Assembly: GCF_027409185.1 (NCBI RefSeq)
Contig: NC_084475.1
Location: 16,636,130 to 16,700,129 of the forward strand
From: Cynocephalus volans
Lineage: Eukaryota; Chordata; Mammalia; Dermoptera; Cynocephalidae
Length of the DNA stretch: 64,000 nt
Reading direction: 5' to 3'
Within the stretch, counting starts at the first letter, position 1. Every line of letters starts with the position of its first letter. The position numbers were made by a program, and so were the translations under genes. Shown here in pieces: positions 1-10,800 of this stretch. Under the pieces are notes generated by a model. That model saw nothing but the letters and a program-made list of their open reading frames with translations. It made no database searches and had not been told where the DNA came from.

Positions 1-158
1 TTCCCACCCAGGGACTGCATTAAACTGATTAAACAGGTGTATCCCTAATGGGTTACTGGTGTGCCAAGGTATCGAACCCATCATTCTCAAGGCAACCAGG
101 TGGGACCTTGGGCAGCCAGAGACCACTAGATGGTTACCAGTTTATCCCAGTATGCCAC

Positions 159-286
159 ACAAATACCCTCATTTCTTGATGCGGATAACACCAGGGTCCA
201 GGGTTCCATCCCTGTACCAGCCAGCAAAAAATAAGTAAATTAAAAATATATACACACACACATACATAATTAAAATATATATGTAC

Positions 287-337
<51 letters not shown>

Positions 338-501
338 CAAATTTATTTTTTTAAAAAAATGCTTACAAGAACAAGGTCCAGGGTTTGATCCCTGTACTGG
401 CCAGCCACCAAAAAAAAAAAAAGAAAGAAAGCTGGGGGGTGGGTTGGGTTAGCTCAGTTGGGAGAGCATGATACTGCATGCTGACAAATACCCTCATTTC
501 T
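159..501 (+). repeat. Rearranged tRNA-like SINE pieces inside an 18-bp direct repeat
   Basis: An identical 18-bp word, ACAAATACCCTCATTTCT, occurs at 159-176 and 484-501. Between the copies are a SINE 3' half (about 178-236, ending in the B-box-like CCAGGGTTCCATCCCTG and CCAGCCAGC), a (TA)n tract, a second SINE 3' half (361-420) and a SINE 5' half with an A-box-like TTAGCTCAGTTGGGAGAGC (449-467). The order tail, tail, head is permuted relative to a normal SINE. Confidence 0.6.
295..333. repeat. (TA)n microsatellite
   Basis: An uninterrupted run of TA dinucleotides of about 39 bp, next to shorter (CA)n and (TA)n tracts from about 251. Confidence 0.9.
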
Positions 502-865
502 GACATAGACCATAACGGGAGAAAAGTTGGAAAATGCTATAAGCAAAACCTTACTGGTTCAGAGAAAAACCAGTTTCCTATCTTTGTTCCCCAGCCTACT
601 CCCTCTTCTGGGTAAGACACACACCTTCGGACTAGAACTATAGTGCTACCCGGAATGTGTACCAGGTGCCTCCCTTTATACTCCTCTCTGTCTCACATCT
701 GGGCCTCTGCTCCTACCTTTCCACCTGTCTGCATCCTTTCCTTCCCTCAACGTATCACGTGAGCCTCACTTCCCAGCCTTCCCCATCTTACTCTGATGAT
801 CTCAGGACCCCAAAACTTAAACATAAAGACATAATACAAAAAAATCACACAGATGCAGGCTCCTG

Positions 866-1085
866 GAGTAGTTGAACTTATAGAGACAGAAAGTAGAATG
901 GTGGTTACCAGGAGCCAGGGAAGTGAGCATCTCATCAGAGTTTCAGTTTGGGGATGAAAATAGTTCCAGAGACAGATGGTGGTGACGGTTGCACAAAAAT
1001 GTATATGCACTTAATGCCACTGAACTGTTCCTTTAAAAAGGGTTAAAATGGTAGATTTTATACATTTTTTACCACAATCAAGAAA
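866..1085 (+). mobile_element. Old L1 3' end fragment
   Basis: Reads like the 3' UTR of ancient mammalian L1M elements: a GGTGGTTACCAGGAGCC motif, then GATGGTGGTGACGGTTGCAC, then a TTAAAATGG stretch. Family recalled from memory. Confidence 0.6.
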
Positions 1086-1337
1086 CCACACATGCATTCA
1101 TAAAAATCAAATGTTAAACATACATGTAATTTATAATTTTATAATCATAAAAATATAATAAAAATGTATACTTGTAATTCCGGAGGCAGAAGTCTTAATG
1201 TCTGTAGTATGTGTATTATATTTTATCCTTTCACTTATTCTACTGTATATTTCTTTAAGCTGGTCCAGTGTCCCTCATGAGACCAGGACAAGGACTGATG
1301 TCCTCAAACCTCTCACATTCCTCTGCCAGTCCCTTAC

Positions 1338-1443
1338 CACTTTGTTGAGCTCTGGACTGTCTGGGCTATTGTCCTGGAAATACTCCACAGCCTTCTGAAT
1401 CTTGGCCATGCTTCCCAGGTACTCTTCCAGCCTACCTGTGGGG
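1338..1443 (-). CDS. EXOC7: EXOC7 coding exon 4
   Basis: 106 nt: one base completing the glycine codon, then 35 codons from PTGRLEEYLG to the end SPELNKV. The true acceptor is the TTTCCCAG ending at 1444. A nearer ACAG inside the exon would break the family sequence. The donor is GTAAGG. It is the last EXOC7 exon in the window. Confidence 0.95.
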
Positions 1444-1636
1444 CTGGGAAAGAAAAAAACAGGATCAGCCTGGGGGATGGGGATGAAGAGGAGGGACTGA
1501 GGGCATGGTATGTGAAAGGGGAAGAAGAACATTACACAGGGCACTCTAGGCCCAAATACATTCTACCCTCCCTTCTAAGGTCTAGCGCTGCTGGTCCAGG
1601 AGGCATTAGGAATGTGACCCTCTGGACCTAGCTCAC

Positions 1637-1821
1637 CCCTCCCTGATGATTTTCTCAGTGTCACTGGCCACATGGTAGTAGCTGATGACATGGTCCAGGC
1701 AGGACAGTGTCTTCTCAACATTCTCCTGCAGCCGCTGCAGATTCTCCGTCTGTTTGTGCACAGGGATGATGGAGTTCTCCAGCTTCATAAGGCGGCTCTC
1801 AAAGGATGATAGGATGGACAC
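1637..1821 (-). CDS. EXOC7: EXOC7 coding exon 3
   Basis: 185 nt: 61 codons plus two bases. It begins VSILSSFESR and ends EKIIRE. The acceptor is CGCAG and the donor GTGAGC. The heptad-like pattern of leucines fits the Exo70 N-terminal helix. The split glycine codon is completed by the first base of the next exon. Confidence 0.96.
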
Positions 1822-3033
1822 CTGCGGGAGGCAAGCCTCTTGCTGTCACGCCTCAGGGTTGTTCCAGCACTGCTTCTACCCACCCACCAGGTCGTTGGGT
1901 GTTTTTTTTTTTGTTTTTTTTTTGCCTTTTCTCTGGTTTTCTAGACAATAAGCTCCATGTGGGAAGGGACAGGTGTACCTGGTCACCACTGTATCCCTAG
2001 CACCTACGATGTGCCTGGCACATAGTATGTGGTCCAGGTTAAGTTGGTTGACATCTGATTTGAAGGCAAGCCAAGCTTTGGATTAATTCCTCCTAAGATA
2101 ATCACCCCAGGATGGCTTCCCTTCCACCCTCTGAAGCCAAAACTCAGTTTCTCTTCTCTCTGAAGCTTTCCTAAACTGAACAGGAAGTGGTTTCATACAA
2201 AGTAGCCTCAAATGCATTGCTGATACCTTTAAAACCCTTTCTCTCTAAGGGTGAGTCACATTAAATAAGGACTAAGACTTTATTATTGTGTGACTAAATA
2301 CAAATCCAAGTTTGTATTTACTCAATTTGTGCTTTTATAGTCTCCCCTAGGAATAAAGAAGGACATTATTGAGCACCTGTTGTAAACCAGGCACTGTGCA
2401 AGATGAATTCAGACGCATTGGCTCCTATGACCTTCACAGACACATTGGAACGTTGGCATTGTCTCTGTTTTAGCAGATGAAACTAAAACTCAGTTACCTA
2501 TCAGGAGCCATACAACATACAGGAGCCATATGAGTAAGCAGCAGGGCAAGAATTAGATCCCAAATCTCTGTCTGATTTCAGAACTCAATCTACCCCTAAA
2601 GTCCTCTGGGGTGAAGTCTGAGTCTTCTCTGTCCTCAGTAATCTCAAAATGCCAATCTTCCTGGGGGGCGGAGGGGGTGGGGTGGGGTGGGCATCCATTA
2701 CTTGAATCGACGGTGACACATGACCAGTACCACAGCGCACCTAGTCAGTCTCTCTAAATGTTTGTGGGAGGAGAGACGGACGAATGGAGAGCTGAGACAG
2801 AAAGCAGAAAAGTCCAGGCCCGCCGGGTCTGCAGCATCCTCAGGGAGGGGGTGGAACATGGGGAAGGGGGCTAGACAAGAGAGATGCCACACTGTAGCTA
2901 GACAAACCCGCACACCACCACCATCACCATTCATGTCAGAAGCCCAGGCCTGATATACGGGACCGCCGGTTCGCACGGCTCTCCTCCGGGGCCTGGTGCC
3001 CCGTCTGGCGCTCCCAGCTGACGGGTTACTCAC
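1822..3033 (-). other. EXOC7: EXOC7 intron 2 with L2/MIR-type fragments
   Basis: Non-coding. An L2-like stretch (about 1935-2060) reads as the classic 'stable minor clinical' pattern of AAGCTCCATGTGGGAAGGGAC and GTGCCTGGCACATAGTA. A MIR/L2-like minus-strand piece lies at about 2345-2570. The last 300 bases are GC-rich and belong to the EXOC7 CpG island shoulder. Confidence 0.65.
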
Positions 3034-3099
3034 CATGTTCTTGGTGAGCTGGTCGCTCTTCTCCAGGCTGTCTCGGATGAAGGACAGCGTCTCTTCCTC
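3034..3099 (-). CDS. EXOC7: EXOC7 coding exon 2
   Basis: Twenty-two codons, from EEETLSFIRD to the end LTKNM. The acceptor is CCCCAG and the donor GTGAGT. Both boundaries are in phase 0. The sequence is the predicted start of the N-terminal coiled coil. Confidence 0.96.
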
Positions 3100-3288
3100 C
3101 TGGGGAGGATGTAGGGACATCACCAGAAGCCGGGGGCTAAAGGAGATCACGGCGTCCCCGGCCTCGCGGCCTAGCTCCCACCTCCACCCCCCTGCCGTCC
3201 CCGCCTCCTCCCGCGGAGTAGATGCCCAGGCCCCGCTCCCGGCCCGTTTCCCTCGCCTTCTCTCCGGCCTCCCCAGCCCCAGCCCCAC

Positions 3289-3348
3289 CTGCTTCAGCTT
3301 GTCCTCGATCTCCCGCCGCCGGGCGGATGCCTCCTGCGGGGGTATCAT
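3289..3348 (-). CDS. EXOC7: EXOC7 (Exo70) coding exon 1, with start codon
   Basis: EXOC7 is the Exo70 subunit of the exocyst, which tethers post-Golgi vesicles to the plasma membrane and binds phosphoinositides and Rho-family GTPases. This exon encodes the first 20 residues, beginning MIPPQEASARRREIEDKLKQ, which matches human Exo70 as I recall it. The ATG is the minus-strand complement of 3346-3348. The exon ends in CAG followed by a GTGGGG donor. It splices in phase 0 to 3034-3099. Only the first 138 or so residues are in the window; the other exons lie left of base 1. This N-terminal part forms a coiled coil that assembles with other exocyst subunits. The reading frame is intact across all four exons seen here. 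Confidence 0.96.
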
Positions 3349-3545
3349 CGCTCTGCACCCTGCGGCTCCCACTCCCCAGGGTCCGTCCTCCGCGGGCCCT
3401 TTCGGCTCCTGTCCCTGCCACACCCACTTCCTCCCTTGGCCCCGCCCCGAGGTGCGCCGGCGGAGCCATGTTAGGTGTGGCAGGCGGAAGTGCGCCTGCG
3501 CGGAGCTCAGGGACGGGCCGGCGGCCATCTTGAGTGTGACTGGAA
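3349..3545 (-). promoter_or_regulatory. EXOC7: EXOC7 5' UTR and core promoter (CpG island)
   Basis: GC- and CpG-rich DNA just upstream of the EXOC7 ATG, without a TATA box. On the gene strand the YY1 motif CAAGATGGCC (3523-3532) is placed as in many TATA-less promoters, where it sits just inside the transcript, so the start site is probably near 3535-3545. Upstream are an ETS-type GCGGAAGTG (3484-3492, plus strand) and an NRF1-like TGCGCCTGCGC (3491-3501). The island runs from about 3150 to 3660. The start site is inferred. Confidence 0.7.
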
Positions 3546-4626
3546 GGCGAGGCGTACCTGGAGCGTAGCGGTGTCCGCTTTCCAGGTGAGGGTTCCCTGC
3601 CGCCGCAGAGGAGGTTCCCGAGTGGCCTATGTCTCGCGGCTGGCAGGACACTTATAGCTCACGTGCCGTCTTAGTTGGAAAACTGACGCTTTTGGTAAAG
3701 GCCATCGGGGAAGGGGACGAATTCGTTTCCCTAGGTCGCATGTGGACTGCAGGCACGGAGGTCGCGTTCCCCCCAGGGCGCCGCACAAGGCGTGTCGCGC
3801 AGGGGACGCCTAATGTGTGCCCATTTGATGAAGCAAGGACTCGTGTAGGCGTTTCGCCTTCCGCCCTACGTTACACAAAAGCTTACTGAGCGGGCGCTCC
3901 AGAGCTCCCGGCCATCCCAGTTCCTCTAACCCGAGCTGCAGGGGAGGGGTGGGGGACGCCACCGGAGCAAGGTCCCTGCTGGGCTGGATGTTCTGGATTC
4001 CCCTGCGGGATCCAGCTCCTAAAAAACCCAGCGTCACTCCTTCCTCTGCCCCCAGTTCTGGGGAAAGTAAATGGCAGTCCGGCTTTGTTCTGTCCTTCTG
4101 CGGACCTGGCTTCCAGGCGTCAGGAAGATAAACAATGGTGGGTGAGAAGGTTTAGGGGCACCGAGCCGTAGGGTTCCCAGAGTGCCTCTCTTCCTACACC
4201 CCGGGACCCAGGTACCCAAAGAGGAGGAGAAAGTGGGGCACAGGGCCTGGAGAGGGTTTGGGCAGCTCTCCCACTGGGGCGGGAGGACAGTCTCAGGCCT
4301 GCTGGGTCGCCCTGAAGGTGGCGATGAAATATCCAGGAGGCGCAGCCCTGTCGTACGCGGGGCAGATAAAGGCAGAGTTACTGGGTCGAGATACCCAGAA
4401 TGATTTCGCTGAGGTGATCCTTGCGCAGTCCTGAGAACTGAGGGAGGGAAAGTTTAAACTGTTAGGTGCCACGGAGCAAAACCAGAACGACAGAGGGCTA
4501 GTGGGCTGCAGTGGAAAGGGCTTTGGGCTCAGATGGACCGTCCCTGAGGGCCTGGTCTAGCCCTTAACCTCTCTAGTCTCTGAACAGCATCTAGCCAATA
4601 GCAGGTGCTCAAGAAAGTATTGGTAA
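3546..4626. other. Intergenic shoulder upstream of EXOC7
   Basis: Unique-looking DNA, CpG-rich up to about 3900. A plus-strand CCAG/GTGAGG donor-like site lies at 3582-3591, divergent to EXOC7. No conserved reading frame was recognised. Confidence 0.5.
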
Positions 4627-4772
4627 GGGCCGGCCTGTGGCTCATGACAACACCAAGGCCACGGGTTCGGATCCCTATATAGGGATGGCCGGTTAGCTCA
4701 CTTGGGAGAGCGTGGTGCTGACAACACCAAGTCAAGGGTTAAGATCCCCTTACTGGTTATCTTTAAAAAAAA
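4627..4772 (+). mobile_element. CYN-like tRNA-derived SINE, dimer with internal deletion
   Basis: Starts GGGCCGGCCTGTGGCTC and carries two tRNA-like units, with B-box-like ACGGGTTCGGATCCC in the first. It ends in a poly(A) run. A 13-bp target duplication, AAAGTATTGGTAA, is perfect at 4614-4626 and 4773-4785. Part of the first unit after the A box is missing. Confidence 0.85.
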
Positions 4773-5034
4773 AAAGTATTGGTAACATTTTGCTCTGTAG
4801 GTCTTAGGAAGAGACTCCTTTATGCTTGTGAGCAAATACTTTTAATATTGTACAATACCATTGTGGCATTTTTGTAAATAAACTATATATGTGTACTTTT
4901 CTGCATTTTTTCAAATTTTCTTCAATATCTAAATGTACTTTGGTCGCTAACTGCCATGCATGGAGAGCCTTGTTTGCCCATCTCTGTTACAAACACCATC
5001 TTTGCGTTATCTTGTCTAACCTTCTTAATTAACC

Positions 5035-5165
5035 TAAGAGTAGGGCACAGCTGCTGTCTCCCTTGTGCAGAGGAGGAAGCTCTCAGGCTCAGAGAGGCAC
5101 TAAGTCAATACAGCTGACCGGGAGAGTAAAGCTGAGACTGTCTGCTCTGCCTCCCCATGCCGGGT
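5035..5165 (-). mobile_element. MIR-like SINE fragment
   Basis: Contains the reverse-strand MIR core pattern: GAGGAAGCTCTCAGGCTCAGAGAGG followed by a degenerate remainder, given here only as a pattern match. Ancient, without visible target duplications. Confidence 0.55.
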
Positions 5166-5482
5166 AGCTCCAGGGGTTTTGTTTGTCATCACGCAAAGCT
5201 GCCAATCTGATTTTCAAGAAAATTCATTGTGAAAAGCAGGTTATATTGGTGAGAACTATATTTACTAAGAGTAAGCAGAACGAAAAAATGAGTTTACGTT
5301 ATTCTCAACCTGGTATCAGACATGTGCGGACAAGTAGGTATTTAGTTAAAGCTGTAGTTCCCAAACTGTACTCAACATAAGCTATTTTAGCAAAAGAAGT
5401 GAGTCGTGTTTCAGTTGCAGCCTCAGATGCCTTGATTCTCACATCCACAAATTTGTGCAGGACACAAAGTGCCAATCATAGC

Positions 5483-5891
5483 TGTATTAGTCTGTTTTAT
5501 GTCACTGATAACAGAATGCCTGAAACTGAGCATTTTATAACAAAATGAAATTTATTTGTCACAGTTTTGGAGGCTGGGAAGTCCAAGATTTGGGGGACAC
5601 ATCTGATGAGGACCTTCTTGGTGGGGACTCCCTACAGAGTCCCATGTGAGGAAGACTATTACATGGCGAGAATCCAAGAGCGTTTTCTCGTGCTCTCTTT
5701 ATAAAGCCACCACTCCACACTCATGATAACCCATTAATCCATTTACCCATTAGTGGATTAATCCATTTAGGAGGGCAGGGCCTTCATGATCCAATCACTT
5801 CCTAAAGACCCCATCTTTCAACACTGCCACAGTGGTAACCAATCTTTCACATGAATGAGCTTTGGAGGGGACAAACATTCAACCCATATCA
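5483..5891 (-). mobile_element. Solo LTR of MaLR type with intact 5-bp target duplication
   Basis: On the minus strand the element starts TGATATGGGTT and ends GACTAATACA, the termini of MST/MLT1-type MaLR LTRs, and carries an internal AATAAA. Flanks are the identical five bases ATAGC at 5478-5482 and 5892-5896, the expected duplication length. No internal retroviral genes are present, so it is a solo LTR left by recombination. Confidence 0.85.
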
Positions 5892-6079
5892 ATAGCCAAG
5901 GCCTGCTACTGCCCACTCACAGAGATTCTCTTTCCAGAGGGAAGGAGGAAGGGCGTCCCTATCTAAAGTGTGTTCTTTAGTTTGATTACTTCCTGATCCC
6001 AGACTTCATTCTCTTTCTGAGGAATCAGGTGTATGATTCTCCAAATTATCATTTCTTGGCCCTGTAATAATACTGAAGA

Positions 6080-6126
6080 TGTGTCCAGGGTGCCCTGTAC
6101 CAGCCAGCCTAAAAAAAAAAAAAAAG
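6080..6126 (+). mobile_element. SINE 3' tail fragment
   Basis: CCCTGTACCAGCCAGCC followed by a poly(A) run, the monomeric SINE tail as seen near the left edge. The 5' part is not recognisable. Confidence 0.5.
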
Positions 6127-6847
6127 GTTGAACTAGTCTACACTTCCAGTAACAATGTATAAATGCACCTATTCCCCTACACATTGACCCACACTAAGTA
6201 TTATCAAACTTTGACATTTTTGCCAATCTGATAGGTGAAAAATGGCATCTCATGTTTATTTTGAACTAAATGAAAATGAAATGCAACTTATCAAAACCTG
6301 TGGGATGCAGCACACTATTGAAAGAGAAGAACAAAGCTGGAGGACTGACGCTACTCAGCTTGAAGCTACGGTAACCAAGACAGTGCAGTACTAGTGAAAG
6401 AACAGTCAGATCATTGGCACAGAACAGAGAGCCCAGAAACAGTCACACACAATTACAGTCAACCGATGCTTGGCAAAGGAGCAAAGGCAGCACAATGAAG
6501 AAAAGAGAGTCACACTGGAACAACTGGACATCCACGCTAAAACCTGACTCTAGACACAGACCTCACACCCGTCACAACATTAACTCACAGTGGATCCCAG
6601 ACCTAAACGTAAAATGAACTATAAAACTAGGACATAACGTAGGAGAAAATCTAGATGACCTAGGGTTTGCCGATGACTTTTTAGAAACACCAAAAGCATG
6701 ATCAGTGAAAGAAAAAATTGAGAAGTTGGACTTCATTAAAATTAAAAACTTCTGCAAAAGACACTGTTAAAAGAATAAAAATTAAAAAGACAAGCCACAG
6801 ACTGGGAGAAAATATCTGCAAAACACGTACCGGATCAAGGGCTTTGT

Positions 6848-7405
6848 TTTAGGGGTACCCAGGATTTGTTTTAACCAAGTATGGTAAGACACACAGACAC
6901 AGAAAGGATGGTCATGAAAATAATTTTATTCTAGTCACAGTTCCCTAGAAACAGGAGGCACAGCATACCCTGTAGGGCTACACTGACAGACACTTGGGTT
7001 GACCAGGAGGCAAAGGGGACAAGAGGAAAGGGGGCCACGAGCCCTTAGAGTGGTTTCCATGGGAAGGAACAGGCGAGGCAGGATAAACACGTTTAGGATC
7101 AGCTGATCTGAATAATTTCAATGGGTTCTAGGGTGCAGGGGCTGTCCCTAGTCATTTGGTATCTGTACCTGGAGTGATTAGGACAGGTGGATAGTGGCCC
7201 AGAGTTTAAGAGCCCCATAAAGGCTGGGGGTGTGGGCTCTGGATTGGTTGGTTTGCATATGAAAGGCACTTTTGAAAGTGAGTTGTTTGCTATCTCTAGG
7301 AATTAGCTAACTTTAGGAGGGTCAGTCCCACCAGGGTCTGGAAGGCCCCCAAGATGTCAAAGCATCAGAATACAGAAAAGAAAAGGCATGGTTAATAGAG
7401 ACATA
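6848..7405 (-). mobile_element. LTR-like insertion within the L1
   Basis: Interrupts the L1 between the words CAAGGGCTTTG and TATCCAAATTATAC, which adjoin in intact L1 copies. The block has an AATAAA on the minus strand near 6927-6935 and TG/CA-like ends, fitting a solo LTR of an endogenous retrovirus. No family was identified and no clean target duplication was found. Confidence 0.45.
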
Positions 7406-7954
7406 TCCAAATTATACAAAGACCTTTAAAAACCCAACAATAGAAAAATAAACACCCAATTAAACAATGGACAAAAGAACTGAACAGGCACCTTGTGAAA
7501 GAAGATACACAGATGATAAATAAGCATATGAAAAACTGCTCAATATCATATGTCACCGGGAAACTGTAAATTAAAACAATGAGATACCATTACGCACTTA
7601 TTACAATGGCTAAAATTCAAAACACTGACCACACCAAATGCTGGTGAAGATGTGGAACAACAGCAGCTCTCATTCATTACTGGTGAGAATGCAAAATGGT
7701 ACAGCCACTTGGGAAGACAGCTTGGCAGCTTCTTACAAAGCTCCTAATATAGTTCCTGTATTCTCACTATAGGAATCGAGCTGCTTGGTGTTTACCCAAA
7801 TGTGTTGAAAACTTATGTTCACACAATAACCTATGCAAGAACGTCTATAGCAGTTTTATTCATGATTGCCAAAAATGGAAGCAACTGATGACCTTTAACA
7901 GATGAATGGATAAACAAACTGTGGTATAGCCATACAATGAAATACTACTCAGCA

Positions 7955-7990
<36 letters not shown>

Positions 7991-8113
7991 TATTAAGCCA
8001 CAAAAAGACATGGAGAAATCTTAAATGCCTATTAATAAGTGAAAAAAGCAAGTCTGAAAAGGCCACACATTATATGATTCCAACTACATGACATTATGGA
8101 AAAGGAAAAAGTT

Positions 8114-8283
8114 GGGCCGGCCCGTGGCTCACTCGGGAGAGTGCGGTGCTGATAACACCAAGGCCACGGGTTCGGACCCCATATAGGGATGGCCGGTTAG
8201 CTCACTGGCTGAGCATGGTGCTGACAACACCAAGCCAAGGGTTAGATCCCCTTACCAGTCATCTTTTAAAAAAAAAAAAAAAA
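8114..8283 (+). mobile_element. CYN-like SINE dimer
   Basis: Two tRNA-like units: the first starts GGGCCGGCCCGTGGCTC with B box CGGGTTCGGACCC, the second starts GGATGGCCGGTTAGCTC. It ends CAGTCATCTTTT plus poly(A). Inserted in the L1 3' UTR. Confidence 0.9.
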
Positions 8284-8332
8284 GGAAGAAAAGGAAAAGA
8301 AAAAGTATAGCAACATTAAAAAGATGAGTGGT

Positions 8333-8436
8333 AGGGCCAGCCCGTGGCTCACTTGGGAGAGCGTGGTGCTGACAACACCAAGTCAAGGGTTAAGATCCCC
8401 TTACCGGTCATCTTTTTAAAAAGTAAATAAATAAAA
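8333..8436 (+). mobile_element. CYN-like SINE, short form
   Basis: One unit joining the first-unit head to the second-unit tail, ending CGGTCATCTTTT plus an A-rich tail. A perfect 16-bp duplication, TAAAAAGATGAGTGGT, lies at 8317-8332 and 8437-8452. Confidence 0.9.
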
Positions 8437-8849
8437 TAAAAAGATGAGTGGTTGCCAGGGGCTTTCAGGGTAGGGGGAAGGGAGCAGAGGGAGGAAGACA
8501 GGGATGAACAGGTGGAGGACAAGGGATTTTTAGGTTGATGAAAATATTCTGTATGATACTAGAAATGTGGATACATGACATTATGCATTTGGAAAAACAC
8601 ACAGGACTGTGCAATACAAAGCATGATCCCTATTTTAAACTCTGGACTTTAGTTAATAATAACGTATAAAGATTGGTTCATCAGTTGTAACAAATGCATC
8701 CCACTAACACAAGACGTTAATAACAGAGGAAATCGGGGTGGGGGAGACACAGGGGGGAACTCTATAGTTTCTACACAATTTTTCTGTAAACCTAAAACTG
8801 CTCTAAAAAAGTCTATTAATAAAAAATTTTTAAAACGACATCCCATGTT

Positions 8850-9565
8850 TAATTTGTATTCCTTCTATTAAATTTGAGTATCTTTCTTGTTTATTGGCCA
8901 TATTTATCTATTTGTCTGTGAACTGCCTGTTTAATGTCCTTTGCCCATTTTATATAAATATGATGTTCATATTTTCTTATTAATTTTTCAGAACTTTTTG
9001 TATATTAAACAATATTATCATTTCTATGAAAACCTTTTTCTTATTTTTTCCTTTTTTATTATTATGTGGTTTAATTCTCTTTGCTGTTGCTATTTTGCTC
9101 TACTAGAATTTTAACTTTTTAATTTATTCATATTTATCAGGCTTTTTGTTGTGTAGCTTTTTGGTTTGGAGTCTTTCTTGGAAAAGCATCCCAGTTTTAA
9201 CTTTTATTTTTTAAATCACTGATTTTTTTTCTAGTTTTTTTTTTTTTTTTTAACGTTTACATAATTGAGCCATCCGGATTTTTCCCAGATGGATAGTTAA
9301 TTGTCCCAATACTATTTCTTCAAGAATTCATTATTCAACCACTGATTTGAAATGCTAACTATATTATAAATCAAGTTCACATAGATATTTGGACCTATTT
9401 CCTGGGTGTATTCTGTTCCATTGAACTGCTTTTGTCTATTTCAGCACCAGTATCAAACCAGTTAATATAACAGAATTATACATTTAATATTTGGTAGGGA
9501 TATTTCTTGGCTTTTTGCTCCCCCCAAAAACCTTCCTGCATATTCTCCTTTTGTTTATTTCTTTG
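8850..9565 (-). mobile_element. Ancient L1 fragment, AT-rich
   Basis: AT-rich DNA that reads as reverse-strand old L1, including a CCTTTGCCCATTTT word typical of L1M elements and a later CAGCACCAGTATCAAAC word. Very diverged. Confidence 0.5.
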
Positions 9566-10052
9566 CAGGGAAACTTTACATGCATTTTCACAGCTGCAAA
9601 TTGAATGTCCCCCGAACAAACTTAAGGGTCCTCAAAGAGGGTGGGGCATCACCCTCGGAACCATGCCTGCTTGAGGGATGGAGGCAAAGTGTGACCCTGA
9701 AGAGGCAGGACCAGAATCCACTCGGTGGTACCTGTGATGTGGCCAGCAGAGAGAGGCCAGGAAGAAGATCCTGGACCTCACAGGTGAGAGCTGGGGTGGA
9801 GAAGCCGCCAGGCCGGCAGGAGCCCCTGCGCTGCGGGCAGATCAAAGGCAGGCCCAGGGCAACTCTCTTCACAGCTGAGTGACACAAACGAGAGGAAAGC
9901 CAGGCAGCAGGGCTGATGGGATCACCACAGGTGACCACAGCAGGCTTCTAAAGGGCTGCCTCCCCAGCACCTGGCCTTGGCCCAACACAGAGGGTGTTTA
10001 AGGTGCCCAATAATCTATGATGAAGAAATAAACAACAAAAAAAGGGAGGAGC

Positions 10053-10212
10053 GGGCCAGCCCGTGGCTCACTCGGGAGAGTGCAGTGCTGATAACATCAA
10101 GGCACCGGGTTCGGATCCCATATAGGGATGGCCGGTTCGCTCACTGGCTGAGCGTGGTGCTGACAACACCAAGTCAAGGGTTAAGATCCCCTTCCTTACC
10201 GGTCATCTTTTG
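10053..10212 (+). mobile_element. CYN-like SINE dimer
   Basis: Head GGGCCAGCCCGTGGCTC, second unit GGATGGCCGGTTCGCTC, end CGGTCATCTTTTG. A degenerate target duplication (A-rich ending in GAGC) lies at about 10037-10052 and 10213-10226. A 4-bp CCTT repeat is present near the 3' end. Confidence 0.88.
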
Positions 10213-10639
10213 GAAAAAAGAGGAGCAGAGGCATCAAGGAGGACCAAAGGGATATTGTGTCCCAGAGTGGGGAGGTCACAGTGCACCTCATGAGCAACCA
10301 CGAACCTCTCTGACCTGAAGATCCCCGCAACATACTCATGAGCAGCAGAAACGCCCACCCCCACGGGATGGGGCTGAGGGACGCCTGTATCTCTTCCTGC
10401 CCCTCTTGTGGCCAGACACACACACGCACGCACGTGCACACACACGCGCCCGGAACAGATCCCAGGAGATGGCTGTGGAACAGGTGGGAGTCTAGCTTGG
10501 AGGGAGGAACTGTGGACACATGTCCCCATGGGAGTGTTACACGTGCTGGCTGATTTCTGACAACAACACAGCTGGCACTATGGGTGGCCCAGAGTGGAGG
10601 AGAAAGACCCCAAGTGTGAGGTCAGACAGGCCTAGTCTG

Positions 10640-10800
10640 ATCTCAGCCCCCTCACCAACTAGCTGTGTGACTTCAGCCAAAGGAGGGCTTCCCTGAATAA
10701 TGCACCACATGTGCTGACAGGCCCCCTTAGATTTGGGGTGAATCAGGTAACATGGCATATATGAAGGGCTTGGCACGTAGTAGGTGCTCAAGAAATGTTA
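10640..10800 (+). mobile_element. MIR-like SINE
   Basis: Contains AACTAGCTGTGTGACTTC and a 3' GGCACGTAGTAGGTGCTCAA, the core and tail words of MIR, with a diverged middle. Confidence 0.65.

Larger units (their letters stand above)
1..1337 (-). other. EXOC7: EXOC7 intron 4 (partial)
   Basis: Non-coding. It holds the SINE and microsatellite cluster at 159-501 and an old L1 3' end at 866-1085. Nothing else was recognised. Confidence 0.85.
6230..8832 (+). mobile_element. Ancient L1 (ORF2 3' part plus 3' UTR), interrupted by three insertions
   Basis: A degenerate sense-strand L1. The distal ORF2 region is at 6230-6847 and 7390-7960, with recognisable words such as GAATGGATAAACAAACTGTGG and AATACTACTCAGCAATAAA. 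The 3' UTR continues at 8284-8332 and 8437-8832. It is broken by an LTR-like block (about 6848-7405) and two SINEs. Frames are heavily broken; no protein can be made from it. Confidence 0.8.

Noticed and set aside
2698-3651. 317-codon minus-strand frame over the EXOC7 promoter
   Set aside because: It runs through EXOC7 introns, exons 1 and 2 and the CpG island. Only the spliced exon pieces match a protein.
7500-7960. Possible functional reverse transcriptase
   Set aside because: The L1 ORF2 remnant is riddled with stops and indels and interrupted by other insertions.
8114-8283. tRNA-Ile-like gene
   Set aside because: A and B boxes are present, but the unit is dimeric, has a poly(A) tail and target duplications and cannot fold as an intact tRNA. 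It is a SINE.
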